Origin: a virus
Length of the DNA: 64,000 bases
Direction: 5' to 3' (one strand)
Virus record (IMG/VR): IMGVR_UViG_3300022539_000610
Coordinates: 1-64,000 of that record
The notes below the pieces were generated by a model. That model was not told the DNA's origin, ran no database searches, and saw only the letters and a list, made by a program, of their open reading frames with translations. The position numbers were made by a program, and so were the translations under genes. Shown piece after piece: positions 15,248 through 23,852 of the stretch. Position 1 is the first letter of the stretch, and every line of letters begins with the position of its first letter.

Positions 15248-16180
15248 CTAGTCAAACCCTAAATCTTTCCTTAACTCCCTAACTTCCTCATCTGACAAGT
15301 CATCTGGGTCACCAGATGGTAACTCCAACACCTCGACGTGGGGTATGAGGCTATTGAGGGTGCCTGCGAGTTTGTAGGCTTGTCGAAGTTCCTCCTCTCC
15401 AGTGTCAAACATAACAAAAGCTTTTTTCACTTTCTTCCTTGTTAGCAGGAGACCAACTTGATCTAGTGTATACTTAACACCAAACATCCCTACTGCCCCT
15501 TGACCCCATCGCCACACGTCGGCAGGACCCTCGACAATTAAGACCTTGTCTTCCACAGAGTCAAGATTGTAAAGACACTGCCGAGTTGGAATCACTGTGT
15601 TTTCATTAGGACAATTTCTGTATTTGTCTTCCTCAGCCTTCTTGCCTGTTACATCGAGGGCAGTATAGCTAACCATCTTTCCCTCAAGGTAGATGGGGAT
15701 AACGATCCTAAACTTAAACCCATACTCCCCAAGGTTATGGATTGCATAAAGATCATACCTTTCGATAAGAAAATCAGGATCAAACCTCCTACCCTTTAGA
15801 TAATTATAATGGATAGATGGGAAATCTTTAGAACTTCCCTTTGGTAGATGGAGAGTGGAATGTCGGGGCCTCAGTACTTCCTTCTTTAGTTCAGGGAAGG
15901 TTACGTCCTGAAACTCATCTATAATACCATTTACTTCTGCGAGCGAGCACCCGCCTTCTAGCTCCTGCATGAGAGTGGTGACAAACCCCTTCTCTCCACA
16001 CTTATAACAACTATAGAACTTAGTTTCTAAGTTGATTCCCATGTGCCAGCTTGGATCATCACACCAAGCATACGGACAAGTAATATTCACCCATCCTTGA
16101 GAGACGTTCTTTTCACCTGGATAGTGGACGTCATGGCCCCGATCTTCAAGGTAAGCAACTATGTCGAAGGTGTCAATCAT
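15248..16180 (-). CDS. DNA primase (zinc-binding and TOPRIM domains)
   Basis: 310 aa. An N-terminal CHC2-type zinc domain is visible (CPYAWCDD, then CYKCGEKG near residues 34-65). A TOPRIM domain follows at 210-290: VLIVEGPADVWRW and FVMFDTGEEE, where the second acidic motif is reduced compared with the usual DxDxxG. It is shorter than DnaG and resembles stand-alone phage primases. It presumably primes lagging-strand synthesis with the DnaB-like helicase at 7.2 kb. Confidence 0.85.
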   Translation of the reverse strand: MIDTFDIVAYLEDRGHDVHYPGEKNVSQGWVNITCPYAWCDDPSWHMGINLETKFYSCYKCGEKGFVTTLMQELEGGCSLAEVNGIIDEFQDVTFPELKKEVLRPRHSTLHLPKGSSKDFPSIHYNYLKGRRFDPDFLIERYDLYAIHNLGEYGFKFRIVIPIYLEGKMVSYTALDVTGKKAEEDKYRNCPNENTVIPTRQCLYNLDSVEDKVLIVEGPADVWRWGQGAVGMFGVKYTLDQVGLLLTRKKVKKAFVMFDTGEEELRQAYKLAGTLNSLIPHVEVLELPSGDPDDLSDEEVRELRKDLGFD

Positions 16181-16410
16181 TCTAACTTGAATTTTAGTTC
16201 GGGAATCATAAACTTGATGTGTTTTGTATCAACAACTAATTTTATAAGTAGTTCCCGAATGTCTAATAGAACTTCAAGTTTTGCTTGTTCTCTTTTCCAT
16301 TCTTCCCCATCGGATGTTAAATGCCCAGGATAGACTTCATTGTTTATTTCCTCTCTCGATCTCATATCTCTGGCTTTATTTTTTCTTTCATGTTTGATTT
16401 CATTCTTCAT
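16177..16410 (-). CDS. Unknown 77-aa helical protein
   Basis: Strongly charged N-terminus then a Leu-rich helix (LEVLLDIRELLIKLV), likely coiled coil. ATGA overlap with primase suggests co-translation. Confidence 0.6.
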   Translation of the reverse strand: MKNEIKHERKNKARDMRSREEINNEVYPGHLTSDGEEWKREQAKLEVLLDIRELLIKLVVDTKHIKFMIPELKFKLE

Positions 16411-16621
16411 CTTTACCTCCTATCTCCTTCGTCACCACAAATCTATCAGACTTCTTATTTTTACCTGTGAATACAATTACTTCATCCGTCCACGTCGTTA
16501 CATAGCAGTATTGAGTGTCATTTTGACTGATACGCCCCTGCCTAATAACATGACGGACATAAGATAAGACCTCACTCATAGGCAGATCAGTCTGGTTGTC
16601 AATTATAATACGTTCAGACAT
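16400..16621 (-). CDS. Unknown 73-aa protein
   Basis: Alternating charged/hydrophobic pattern with YCYVTTWTDEVIVF and a basic tail. Overlaps the next gene by 11 nt. No family seen. Confidence 0.55.
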   Translation of the reverse strand: MSERIIIDNQTDLPMSEVLSYVRHVIRQGRISQNDTQYCYVTTWTDEVIVFTGKNKKSDRFVVTKEIGGKDEE

Positions 16622-16637
16622 ATCAATCCTCCCCTAT

Positions 16638-16859
16638 CTACTGAATGGGCACCCATATTTTGTTTTCAATTAAAAGCATAGCAGCCTTATACAGATTAGG
16701 ATCTTCCTCATGATCCCATAAGACAAGAGCCCATTTTCTATCTTTTATGAAAAAATTTCCAAAATATTCACCTTCCTGATTAGCCATGTCTGTACCCTCT
16801 TTCCCCTTACAACGCATGGTTTCATCATTACAGAAATCAAAATCAATTGGTAATGACAT
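16638..16859 (-). CDS. Unknown 73-aa protein
   Basis: AAAGGAGGAAGTAATT precedes ATG 16859. Central GEYFGNFFIKDRKWALVLWD suggests beta structure. Function unknown. Confidence 0.55.
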   Translation of the reverse strand: MSLPIDFDFCNDETMRCKGKEGTDMANQEGEYFGNFFIKDRKWALVLWDHEEDPNLYKAAMLLIENKIWVPIQ

Positions 16860-16878
16860 AATTACTTCCTCCTTTCCA

Positions 16879-17049
16879 TTAATCTTTCTCTTTCCTTTCT
16901 ATATCTTCTTCAAGAGCTTCTATATTTGTTTCAATGATTTCTAAAAGCTCTTCCATTGAATCTTTTGTAGTTTGTAGATCCACAGAGGTATCACTAAAAA
17001 CTTTGTTAATAGCGACCTTAGCATTTAACATTAACTCTAAATGGTTCAT
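16879..17049 (-). CDS. 56-aa coiled-coil protein
   Basis: ATG 17049 with GGAGG 7 nt upstream. The whole product is helical and acidic (SMEELLEIIETNIEALEED), probably a coiled coil. It overlaps the 3' end of the 672-aa gene by 32 nt. Confidence 0.6.
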   Translation of the reverse strand: MNHLELMLNAKVAINKVFSDTSVDLQTTKDSMEELLEIIETNIEALEEDIERKEKD

Positions 17050-19036
17050 CAGTATTCCTCCTTCTTTTTAACAACCATTCAATATTACCTATTTGAATTG
17101 TCCGTAAAGTTCTTTTAGTAAGGTAAATCTCAACATTGAAATTTATTTCTTTCCATGGATTTTCTACAACCCATTCCATTGGATCAACACGATCTAAAAT
17201 TGAATTGCCTGAATACTGGTCTTGTTTAACCCAATTTTGTAAGACATCTGGTAATTCTTGTCCTGTAAGTTCCTCTAAGGCCAAGTATGTTGTTGGCTCA
17301 AAAATAACTTGAATAGTTGCTCTTTGATTTGTAAAATAACAACAGTGCCTGTACTTATCTTTCCCCGACCCTTCTAATATTACAGTATGAAAACCAAAAT
17401 ATGGGAAAGAGTAATAACGTTTATCATTCCATTTTTCCCAAGAATATATTGACATTATATTTTGTTTTTCTTTACTTAATGTATCTCCAAATGACTTATG
17501 TGTGAGGCCAATAACTTTAAATTCTCGCTGCTGAATTGCTTTCAATAAAACTGGTAAATTAGCTGTCACCGCATCCCTATACCAGTTGGTGATTTCATCT
17601 TTTCTTTTCTCAAACTCCAAATCTGCTTCTCGTTGTATAAGTTGAGCAAAATTATATCTGGCAAACCACTTTTGATCACGAACCAACTCTTTTTGAGTAC
17701 CAAACTCTGTGGGGTCTAAAGCTTGTAGTTTATACTGATCCGTACTGCCATAATATCGAAGAAGCCGAGATTTCCCCGTCTGAGTTTCATCCTCGTGTCT
17801 AAGTATAAGAGTTTTCCTAGAAACCCACTGAATTTCTGTCGATGTGGAGCATAAATTCAATAGCCTATTTGGCACCTTATCCTTGTATCGATCTTCCAAC
17901 CATTTGTTTTTCTTTGTGGGTTTCCTCTTCCACTGATCTTTAACGTTCTCATGTAGGACATCCTCAACTTTTAATGCTGGGGCTTTTATTGATCTATATC
18001 TCTCAACTGCTAATGGTTGTGTTTCTGCAAAGTCTATAAGAGACCTATCCACCTTTACCATCTCACCTGTATAGGATAATTGTTTGGTTTTAAATTTGTT
18101 TTTCCAAAATTTCTCAGTGATTAGACTAAACATCATAAAGATCCAAATGACTTGCTGTGGTTCCAAATCTTGAATCCTTTTTAATTTTAAAGCTTCTTTT
18201 TGATAAGGGACTAAACCAGGAGTACCACTGTCAAGGACTCTTGCATTTCTTTTATGGTCAATCTCAATGTTTAGTAAATCATATGGAAAATGGTTTTTAT
18301 ACATACGTTCTGCAAGATGCCTCCCTGGTGATCTGGTCATCCTGTGCTGCAAGGGGTGGGTATATTTGTGTTTATCTGACAAAATAGATAGATTTGCACC
18401 ATTACGAACCGCAAAAGCAAAATAAGATCTAACCCCATCCTGACTTCTTATCAAGTTGAGTGAGATACCATTCTCTGAAAAGACACACATGTATTTTAGC
18501 AGAGAGTTTATATTCCAAAACTCATGTACGTCTTGTATATAAACTGGAGTTTTCTCATCAAATCCGCCTTGCAGAAATTGGAACACCTCAAATATATTAA
18601 TTGCTTTCAGAGCATCCCTCCATAGAAATACAAGAGAGTGTCTATCCGATATCAGTATATCAACATCCTTTCTCTTAACGTCATAGAATGACATGGCCTC
18701 TCTGATATGGTTCTGAAAGTCAAGTCTTACCACTTCAAGTTCTGGTTTTTTAAGAATCTCTAACAATTCATGGCATTTATTTAAGTACTCCTGGATGGAA
18801 CTGAAATCATCAATTGATTGTTGTACTGTAAATGAACGTTGGTCAAAGTAACAATATGCAAAATAATCAAGCATAAGAAGAGCAAGAGCATTTGTAGTAT
18901 CAAGTTCTAATCCTTCTTTAAGCGCTTTATTCATTTCATGGATATCCCAATCACCATACTTAAAGGAGGTGCTTTGTGGGTCGACGCCGGTGAGTTCGAT
19001 CCACAGTTCTAACGCTTTTTCTATTTCTGAATACAC
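17018..19036 (-). CDS. Large unknown protein, 672 aa
   Basis: Start GTG 19036 is preferred: AGGAGG lies 6 nt upstream, whereas the longer frame to 19123 would translate that site and an inverted repeat. No domain is recognised. The N-terminal 150 residues are helical; the rest is mixed with many aromatic and charged residues, and basic segments (WKRKPTKKNKW near 400) suggest nucleic-acid contact. It is the second longest gene in the replication half and lies between primase and UvsW-like helicase, hinting at DNA metabolism. Confidence 0.7.
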   Translation of the reverse strand: MYSEIEKALELWIELTGVDPQSTSFKYGDWDIHEMNKALKEGLELDTTNALALLMLDYFAYCYFDQRSFTVQQSIDDFSSIQEYLNKCHELLEILKKPELEVVRLDFQNHIREAMSFYDVKRKDVDILISDRHSLVFLWRDALKAINIFEVFQFLQGGFDEKTPVYIQDVHEFWNINSLLKYMCVFSENGISLNLIRSQDGVRSYFAFAVRNGANLSILSDKHKYTHPLQHRMTRSPGRHLAERMYKNHFPYDLLNIEIDHKRNARVLDSGTPGLVPYQKEALKLKRIQDLEPQQVIWIFMMFSLITEKFWKNKFKTKQLSYTGEMVKVDRSLIDFAETQPLAVERYRSIKAPALKVEDVLHENVKDQWKRKPTKKNKWLEDRYKDKVPNRLLNLCSTSTEIQWVSRKTLILRHEDETQTGKSRLLRYYGSTDQYKLQALDPTEFGTQKELVRDQKWFARYNFAQLIQREADLEFEKRKDEITNWYRDAVTANLPVLLKAIQQREFKVIGLTHKSFGDTLSKEKQNIMSIYSWEKWNDKRYYSFPYFGFHTVILEGSGKDKYRHCCYFTNQRATIQVIFEPTTYLALEELTGQELPDVLQNWVKQDQYSGNSILDRVDPMEWVVENPWKEINFNVEIYLTKRTLRTIQIGNIEWLLKRRRNTDEPFRVNVKC

Positions 19037-19103
19037 TTTGCACCTCCTTTCTAAGATTCTCTTGGGCAGATGGTTAATAGGAATAAAATAAGAAAAAGCA
19101 AAT

Positions 19104-19130
19104 GCAAATGCTGAAGAATCCACTCAAGGG
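19104..19130 (+). repeat. Left 27-bp inverted repeat flanking the barrel gene
   Basis: Matches 19758-19784 in inverted orientation at 23 of 27 positions (core AATGCT, then GAATCCACTCA). Together the repeats bracket the predicted outer-membrane protein gene. Confidence 0.75.
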
Positions 19131-19157
19131 TTAAAGCCATTTTATCCTCCTAAAATA

Positions 19158-19730
19158 TTACCAATGGTACCCAAATAACAGTCCGGCATGATTACCTCCA
19201 ATCTCAGTTTCTTCACCAAACAGAGTAGCCTCAGCCCGAGACGATCTACACTCAAGCCCTATACCAAAACTCTCGGATATAGTTAAGTACACTCCTCCTG
19301 TAGCCCAAAAACCTGGTACAGTATCACTATCAGAGATACCGATTCCCCATAAGCTTCCTGTGAGCTCAGCACTAATGAGTGCTATACCAATACCGATATA
19401 GGGACGTAAGTTTAAAGGACCACCCTCCCAGATCTTCTTCACACCTAAGCCCAACTCAGTGGTTTCAACCTTAACACTAGCATAGCCACCGATTGTCTCT
19501 TTGTAGGAAGAAGATAAGTAGCTAACTGCAACACTAAAAGGCCAACTCTCCTCTTTGTAGTCTAACAAAGCACCAAGTTCGCCTTGTTTCTCGCAAGGTT
19601 CCCACCAACCTCCAAGGTGTTTGGTACCTAACAAGAGATTAATATTCCCTGTTGACTCTTCACAGATTGCAAAGTTGGGAATTGAAAACAGGAAAACTAC
19701 CATAGCCAGTAATACAAATAATCTTTTCAT
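19158..19730 (-). CDS. Predicted outer-membrane beta-barrel protein
   Basis: 190 aa. Sec signal peptide at 1-23 (MKRLFVLLAMVVFLFS, cleavage near CEE). The mature part has alternating strands and ends LLFGYHW, an aromatic C-terminus of the type recognised by the BAM machinery. Length suits an 8-strand barrel. The gene is bracketed by 27-bp inverted repeats, hinting that it is an acquired cassette. Phage-made outer-membrane proteins can mask receptors; that role is inference. Implies a diderm host. Confidence 0.75.
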   Translation of the reverse strand: MKRLFVLLAMVVFLFSIPNFAICEESTGNINLLLGTKHLGGWWEPCEKQGELGALLDYKEESWPFSVAVSYLSSSYKETIGGYASVKVETTELGLGVKKIWEGGPLNLRPYIGIGIALISAELTGSLWGIGISDSDTVPGFWATGGVYLTISESFGIGLECRSSRAEATLFGEETEIGGNHAGLLFGYHW

Positions 19731-19757
19731 ACTCTATCCTCCTGGTTAAATGTGTTT

Positions 19758-19784
19758 CCCCTGAGTGGATTCCTTAGCATTTAC
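19758..19784 (-). repeat. Right 27-bp inverted repeat flanking the barrel gene
   Basis: Inverted partner of 19104-19130. It lies in the 5' leader of the barrel gene, about 30 nt before its start, so it could also affect transcription. Confidence 0.75.
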
Positions 19785-19808
19785 ATTGTTTCCTTCACCA
19801 CACTACCT

Positions 19809-20105
19809 TCATTTCCTAATGTAAGTAAATCTGACACCATTTGTTGCTAAATGAGAAATCAAGTCCATGACAGACATTTTGCATAATTCATCTATTGACC
19901 AACCAGCTCCTCCTACCTCATCTACCGCCTTAAGTAATGATTTGAACATCTCTATACCACACATCGCAACATAAGACCTTGCTCCTTCATATGTTGAATC
20001 TGGATAGTGGTCTGATATTACTTCTATGATCTTTTCCAGTTCATACTCCGCCTTAAATAATTCAATTGCTTCTTTCATTATTGCAGTCCTTGTCTTGTCA
20101 TTCAT
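19809..20105 (-). CDS. Unknown 98-aa helical protein
   Basis: Start MNDKTRT at 20105 follows AAAGGAGAG. Helical throughout (KEAIELFKAEYELEKIIEVI). Overlaps the prepilin-like gene by 8 nt. Function unknown. Confidence 0.6.
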   Translation of the reverse strand: MNDKTRTAIMKEAIELFKAEYELEKIIEVISDHYPDSTYEGARSYVAMCGIEMFKSLLKAVDEVGGAGWSIDELCKMSVMDLISHLATNGVRFTYIRK

Positions 20106-20304
20106 TTTTCTCTCCTTTCCTTTCCTTTTGTTTACCCTCCCAAACCTCTTCAATAACATTCTTAAGGCCAAGCTCTTGAATATTATCTACTGCACGTGAA
20201 CAGTCTTTCATAACAAGAAGTAAAGAACAAACAAAACCTACAAGCACTATAAAGAAAATAATACTTATGATTAACTCTGTTATTGTATATCCTTTTTGAT
20301 TCAT
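20098..20304 (-). CDS. Small protein with type IV prepilin-like N-terminus
   Basis: 68 aa from ATG 20304 (GGAGG upstream). The sequence MNQKG-YTITELIISIIFF has the prepilin peptidase pattern: Gly before the cleavage point, a hydrophobic/aromatic residue at +1, and Glu at +5, followed by a 20-residue hydrophobic helix. The remaining 30 residues are a short charged tail, far shorter than a pilin's globular domain. It could be a minor-pilin mimic or a simple membrane protein with a chance match. Confidence 0.65.
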   Translation of the reverse strand: MNQKGYTITELIISIIFFIVLVGFVCSLLLVMKDCSRAVDNIQELGLKNVIEEVWEGKQKERKGEKNE

Positions 20305-20324
20305 TTTCCTTTCCTCCCTTCCTT

Positions 20325-21665
20325 TCAAAGCCATCCATTGTCCATGTATAAGCAAATTCTCTCACCGAAATGGTCTATGAGGAAATGGTGACTTGGATTG
20401 AAAAAGTCAACTATCGTTACATGTTTCTTTTCATCCGTTCTCCTTAGACCCCGACCGACTGCTTGAAGAGTCAAAAGTTCAGCCTTAGCCTCACAAGCAT
20501 TAATGACCACATCGAGGGATGGAACATCTAATCCCTCTCGGAAAACAGCAGATGCCACCACTCCCTTTACCTTTTTAGTTGAAAGAGAGAGTTGAATCTC
20601 ATCCCTCACCTCTTTGTCAATGTCTCCATAGACAAATTCTAAATCTACATTATACAAACGTTTCGCTGCAGCTACAATATTCCTTCCATGCTCAATCTGT
20701 ATGACAAGAATAAGAACAGTTTTTCCTTCTTTAATCGCCTGAACTGCTCTCTTAGCAACAAGACGGTTAAAGGACTTGCTGTTGACTACTCCCTGGTCAT
20801 AGACATCGGGGTACTTCCGAAGACCTTTAACTTTCGCATTAAAAGGCACTCGAATCCACTCAATCTTTGGAGTTGATAAAATTCCCATCTTTCCAGCCTC
20901 CTGAATAGTTAATTCTCCAATAACAGGACCAAGGTTTCCCTCCATAGTGAGTTGAGCTCTTTTCTCAGGAGGTAAAGTACCAGTGAACCCTAACCTAACA
21001 GGAGCAGAGGAGTGCTGTAAGACTCCTGCATACGACCCTTTTGGGTTACTCACGTGATGACACTCGTCGATAAAAACAATATCATACTTATTCCAATACT
21101 CCCTTGGGTCTTTGTGGAAAAAAGCTTGCACAGTAGCAACTTCAACCCTTTCCTCTTCTCCTATTTCCGCAACAGCCTTTGTGATCTGAGAAATAATTGT
21201 ATGAGTATGAGCAAGTATAAGCACTCGTGCCGTAGGATAAGCAAGAACAATACCCATCATAATGTTGGTTTTACCTACTCCGGTAGCTGCTTTTACAATA
21301 CCTCTCCCACAATCGATAGCTTTCTGAACTAAGCTCAGCTGAACTTGAAGCTGGTCATGGTCATACTTGTCCCAAAAGAACTTAGGATAATATGGTTGGC
21401 AGGTCTCTAACTTTTCTATCTCTCCACTAATAGTAACTTCAATGTCGTTACTTGCACAATAGTCGTTGATCTTGGGGAGAAAACCAGTCAGAAACCTGCC
21501 TTTCCTGCTTACAAAGTCTGCTTGGTATACCTTTCTTTCTCTCCTGTATCTGCCTGGTTTCCAAAAGACAGACTCATAAGAGAGACACGGACTTATGAGA
21601 GGTATAGACGCCTTGTCTACAGAGCACTCAACTGGATTTAAGATGTTGATTTTTAGTTTTATCAT
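20325..21665 (-). CDS. SF2 helicase, UvsW-like
   Basis: 446 aa. Helicase motifs in order: I AATGVGKTN (near 125), Ia ILAHT, II IDECHH (near 205), III FTGTL, V AVFREGLDVPSLD and VI QAVGRGLRR. The ~110-residue N-terminal extension and overall length resemble T4 UvsW and bacterial/phage UvsW-like ATPases, which remodel recombination and fork intermediates. It overlaps the upstream gene by 38 nt. Confidence 0.87.
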   Translation of the reverse strand: MIKLKINILNPVECSVDKASIPLISPCLSYESVFWKPGRYRRERKVYQADFVSRKGRFLTGFLPKINDYCASNDIEVTISGEIEKLETCQPYYPKFFWDKYDHDQLQVQLSLVQKAIDCGRGIVKAATGVGKTNIMMGIVLAYPTARVLILAHTHTIISQITKAVAEIGEEERVEVATVQAFFHKDPREYWNKYDIVFIDECHHVSNPKGSYAGVLQHSSAPVRLGFTGTLPPEKRAQLTMEGNLGPVIGELTIQEAGKMGILSTPKIEWIRVPFNAKVKGLRKYPDVYDQGVVNSKSFNRLVAKRAVQAIKEGKTVLILVIQIEHGRNIVAAAKRLYNVDLEFVYGDIDKEVRDEIQLSLSTKKVKGVVASAVFREGLDVPSLDVVINACEAKAELLTLQAVGRGLRRTDEKKHVTIVDFFNPSHHFLIDHFGERICLYMDNGWL

Positions 21666-22038
21666 TTGCTAACTTGGTTTCAAGGTAATTAACTACATTC
21701 TCTAAATACATAACTCTTTTTACTTTCTCATCATCACAAGAATGACATTCTTTTAATAGCCTTTCTACTCGTTCAACCTCTTCTATTTTCCAATCTAGTT
21801 CTTTCTTTAATTCCAGTTCCGCTGGTGTCGCAGTCACAAGGACTTGAGAAAGGTCAATACCTCGGTATTCTTTAGCATCATTTTCTGTAGTTGTTTTACT
21901 TTCGCGCTTCCACATTTCTACAATTACGCACCAATGCTCTCCTACTAAACTACACCATGTAGCAAGCCCAGTCTCCTTATCGGATAAAAGCTTACTTAGC
22001 CTATTGACATGAAATGATAATTTATTAAAATCCGGCAT
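21628..22038 (-). CDS. Unknown 136-aa coiled-coil protein
   Basis: AGGAGGTAAAC precedes ATG 22038. The second half is a probable coiled coil (ELKKELDWKIEEVERVERLL) with CHSC inside. The 3' end overlaps the helicase start. Confidence 0.6.
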   Translation of the reverse strand: MPDFNKLSFHVNRLSKLLSDKETGLATWCSLVGEHWCVIVEMWKRESKTTTENDAKEYRGIDLSQVLVTATPAELELKKELDWKIEEVERVERLLKECHSCDDEKVKRVMYLENVVNYLETKLANDKTKNQHLKSS

Positions 22039-22047
22039 GTTTACCTC

Positions 22048-22221
22048 CTATTTATTAAGTTCTCTTTTGATTTCTTTGTATGTGTCTATTGCAAATGCAG
22101 CTATAATATTGTCAGGGCATTCTTTGAGTTGATCTTTAAACTCATCAATCATGTTATTTACATATCTTTTAATAGCCCTTAATTTGTGGCAGCTGTAATA
22201 ATCACAAATATCTCCTTCCAT
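22048..22221 (-). CDS. 57-aa Cys-containing helical protein
   Basis: GGAAGGGAGATT precedes ATG 22221. DICDYYSCHK and KECPDN contain three cysteines and a histidine; the rest is helical. Its own TATAAT-type site (22239-22244) lies upstream. Function unknown. Confidence 0.6.
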   Translation of the reverse strand: MEGDICDYYSCHKLRAIKRYVNNMIDEFKDQLKECPDNIIAAFAIDTYKEIKRELNK

Positions 22222-22238
22222 AATCTCCCTTCCTTTTT

Positions 22239-22244
22239 ATTATA
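22239..22244 (-). promoter_or_regulatory. -10-like TATAAT of the repeated promoter motif
   Basis: CATTTATAATAAAAAGG on the minus strand, 18 nt before the start at 22221. Confidence 0.5.
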
Positions 22245-22408
22245 AATGGGTTGGCCCATGAAAACGGGCCGGCTTTCATATGTATTCAGAAATGTCCATC
22301 CTTTTACAGTTTCTTTGCTCAAGCTTTGACACTCCGCTCCGCCGTAAAAGGATAAATAGCCATTTATCGCTACCTTTTCCTAGTTTTCACGTGCCACCCA
22401 TTTAACTA
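22245..22408 (-). other. Gene-free stretch with several hairpins
   Basis: 164 nt without a credible gene. It contains a GGCCC/GGGCC hairpin next to the promoter, GATAAAT-GGCT-ATTTATC, and CTTTTAC/GTAAAAG about 45 nt apart. A 14-codon frame after GGTAGCG is too short to call. It could be a leader or small RNA. Confidence 0.4.
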
Positions 22409-22525
22409 CTAAAAATTCCACCATAACCAAGCACATATTCTGGGATTACTTTTAAGTGTCAGTCTTTTCGGACGCCAGTAACGAAGTGCCCGATTTATAC
22501 TTCTTCTTGGTATTGCAAGAACCAC
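22409..22525 (-). CDS. 38-aa basic Arg/Trp-rich protein
   Basis: GTG 22525 has AGGAGG 5 nt upstream and a TATAAT-type promoter (22548-22553) just before. The product (LAIPRRSINRALRYWRPKR...) is strongly basic and ends WLWWNF. Could bind nucleic acid or membrane; unknown. Confidence 0.55.
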   Translation of the reverse strand: MVLAIPRRSINRALRYWRPKRLTLKSNPRICAWLWWNF

Positions 22526-22547
22526 TTTAACCTCCTTCCCTCTTTTT

Positions 22548-22553
22548 ATTATA
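22548..22553 (-). promoter_or_regulatory. -10-like TATAAT of the repeated promoter motif
   Basis: ACCATTATAATAAAAAG on the minus strand, 23 nt before the GTG at 22525. Confidence 0.55.
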
Positions 22554-22572
22554 ATGGTTTATGTCTGGATTC

Positions 22573-23262
22573 TTAAAAACTTGCCGTCACAGTTTTCAAC
22601 TCTCGAAAGGTCTCAGCTATAACCTTATGAGCCCAACCATCTCCCCTCAAGTAAGTAGCAAGGCTCCCTTTCGTAATATTTCCAGTAAGAGCGCTACATA
22701 CTTTTTCAGGGCTGGAAAAGATAAGTTGAACAACCCCTGCTGCTTCCTTGGATAAAGACTTTTTTAATTGCTCTTTCCGTAGAAGTACGTCTAATGGGGT
22801 CAACAGACTTACCAACTCATACTCATCTGCTGATGTTGATAAGTAAGAATGAACATTAGATGCGTCAAGAGCAGCATCGAGGGCGGTCAGGCCACTAGGT
22901 TTAATTCTTTTACCATTACCACCTTTGGAGGAGTTGGCGACCTTCGGATACTTCCTTGTTTTAATACAACCAGGAATTCTTTTTAACTTCTTCTCTTCTT
23001 TGAATTCTATGAGCTCTGCTACTATTAAGCATCTCTGCTTACAAGGCTTATGGAAGCAGAGCTGTTGTAGTGACACCCAATGTCTTGCTTCTTCACACCA
23101 GACATGCCGTGCAAGGACAAAACCGGGGCAGGAATTTGTGATACTATTAACAACTTTATTAACTTCAAAACATAGTCTTGAATGTTTAACTATCTCTCCT
23201 ACTTGTCTAACATACCTTTTTGTACTCGTGCGATAGTACTCGCAGTATGCACAACTTGTCAT
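22573..23262 (-). CDS. Cys-rich protein with helical C-terminus, possible regulator
   Basis: 229 aa. The first 80 residues have ten cysteines in pairs (CAYC, later CFHKPCKQRC), suggesting one or two zinc sites. After a basic linker (100-120) comes a helical region: ALDAALDASN, then LLTPLDVLLRKEQLKKSL, then a helix-turn-helix-like end (GSLATYLRGDGWAHKVIAETF). The C-terminal layout recalls sigma-region-4-like proteins in phages, but I cannot assign a family. May regulate transcription; inference. Confidence 0.6.
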   Translation of the reverse strand: MTSCAYCEYYRTSTKRYVRQVGEIVKHSRLCFEVNKVVNSITNSCPGFVLARHVWCEEARHWVSLQQLCFHKPCKQRCLIVAELIEFKEEKKLKRIPGCIKTRKYPKVANSSKGGNGKRIKPSGLTALDAALDASNVHSYLSTSADEYELVSLLTPLDVLLRKEQLKKSLSKEAAGVVQLIFSSPEKVCSALTGNITKGSLATYLRGDGWAHKVIAETFRELKTVTASF

Positions 23263-23331
23263 GTTTTTACCTCTTCTCCATGTTTAACCTCCAAAAAACA
23301 AATTATCCTCCTCCTCACTACTAAGACTTTT

Positions 23332-23490
23332 TTAACGTTTTGCTACTTTATAAGCAATTCCTTTATGGTTCCTCCACTTACTTGCCTGCCTTGTACTTGG
23401 CTTGAAATTTTGATAACTGTTCATACTAGCTACCTTCTTACATGCTTCTAAAAACTCCTCATTTGTCTTAGCAAATTCTGCGTGTGTCAT
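23332..23490 (-). CDS. Unknown 52-aa basic protein
   Basis: Start MTHAEFAK at 23490 follows GAGAGGAGG. Ends in a basic segment (SKWRNHKGIAYKVAKR). Function unknown. Confidence 0.55.
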   Translation of the reverse strand: MTHAEFAKTNEEFLEACKKVASMNSYQNFKPSTRQASKWRNHKGIAYKVAKR

Positions 23491-23507
23491 TCTATTCACC
23501 TCCTCTC

Positions 23508-23813
23508 TCATTGTTTTCTTTCTGGCTCCCACTCCACTAAATATTTTTGACTCCACCTATCTCGTAGTCGATCAACTTTTTCAACTAAAAGGGGACCTAA
23601 ACCAAATACAGATTCAACTTCATAATCTTCAGCCTTTACGATCTCTTTGATTTTATCTCGGATTAAGTCATAATCACAAATCGTTTGTTTTATCTTTATT
23701 GCTTCTTCCTCTGACAGTTCTAAATCAACTAAGTGAGAATCAATGGAATAAAACGTTTCTCCATTTACCTCCACACCTTCTTTGTAGGTAAGTACATTAA
23801 CCTTGGTTTTCAT
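23508..23813 (-). CDS. Unknown 101-aa protein
   Basis: Start MKTKVNV at 23813 with AAGGAG upstream. Beta-like N-terminus then helices (LSEEEAIKIKQTICDYD). No family recognised. Confidence 0.6.
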   Translation of the reverse strand: MKTKVNVLTYKEGVEVNGETFYSIDSHLVDLELSEEEAIKIKQTICDYDLIRDKIKEIVKAEDYEVESVFGLGPLLVEKVDRLRDRWSQKYLVEWEPERKQ

Positions 23814-23852
23814 TGCTTTCTCCTTCCTATTACTTGTCATCTCTTTTTATCG

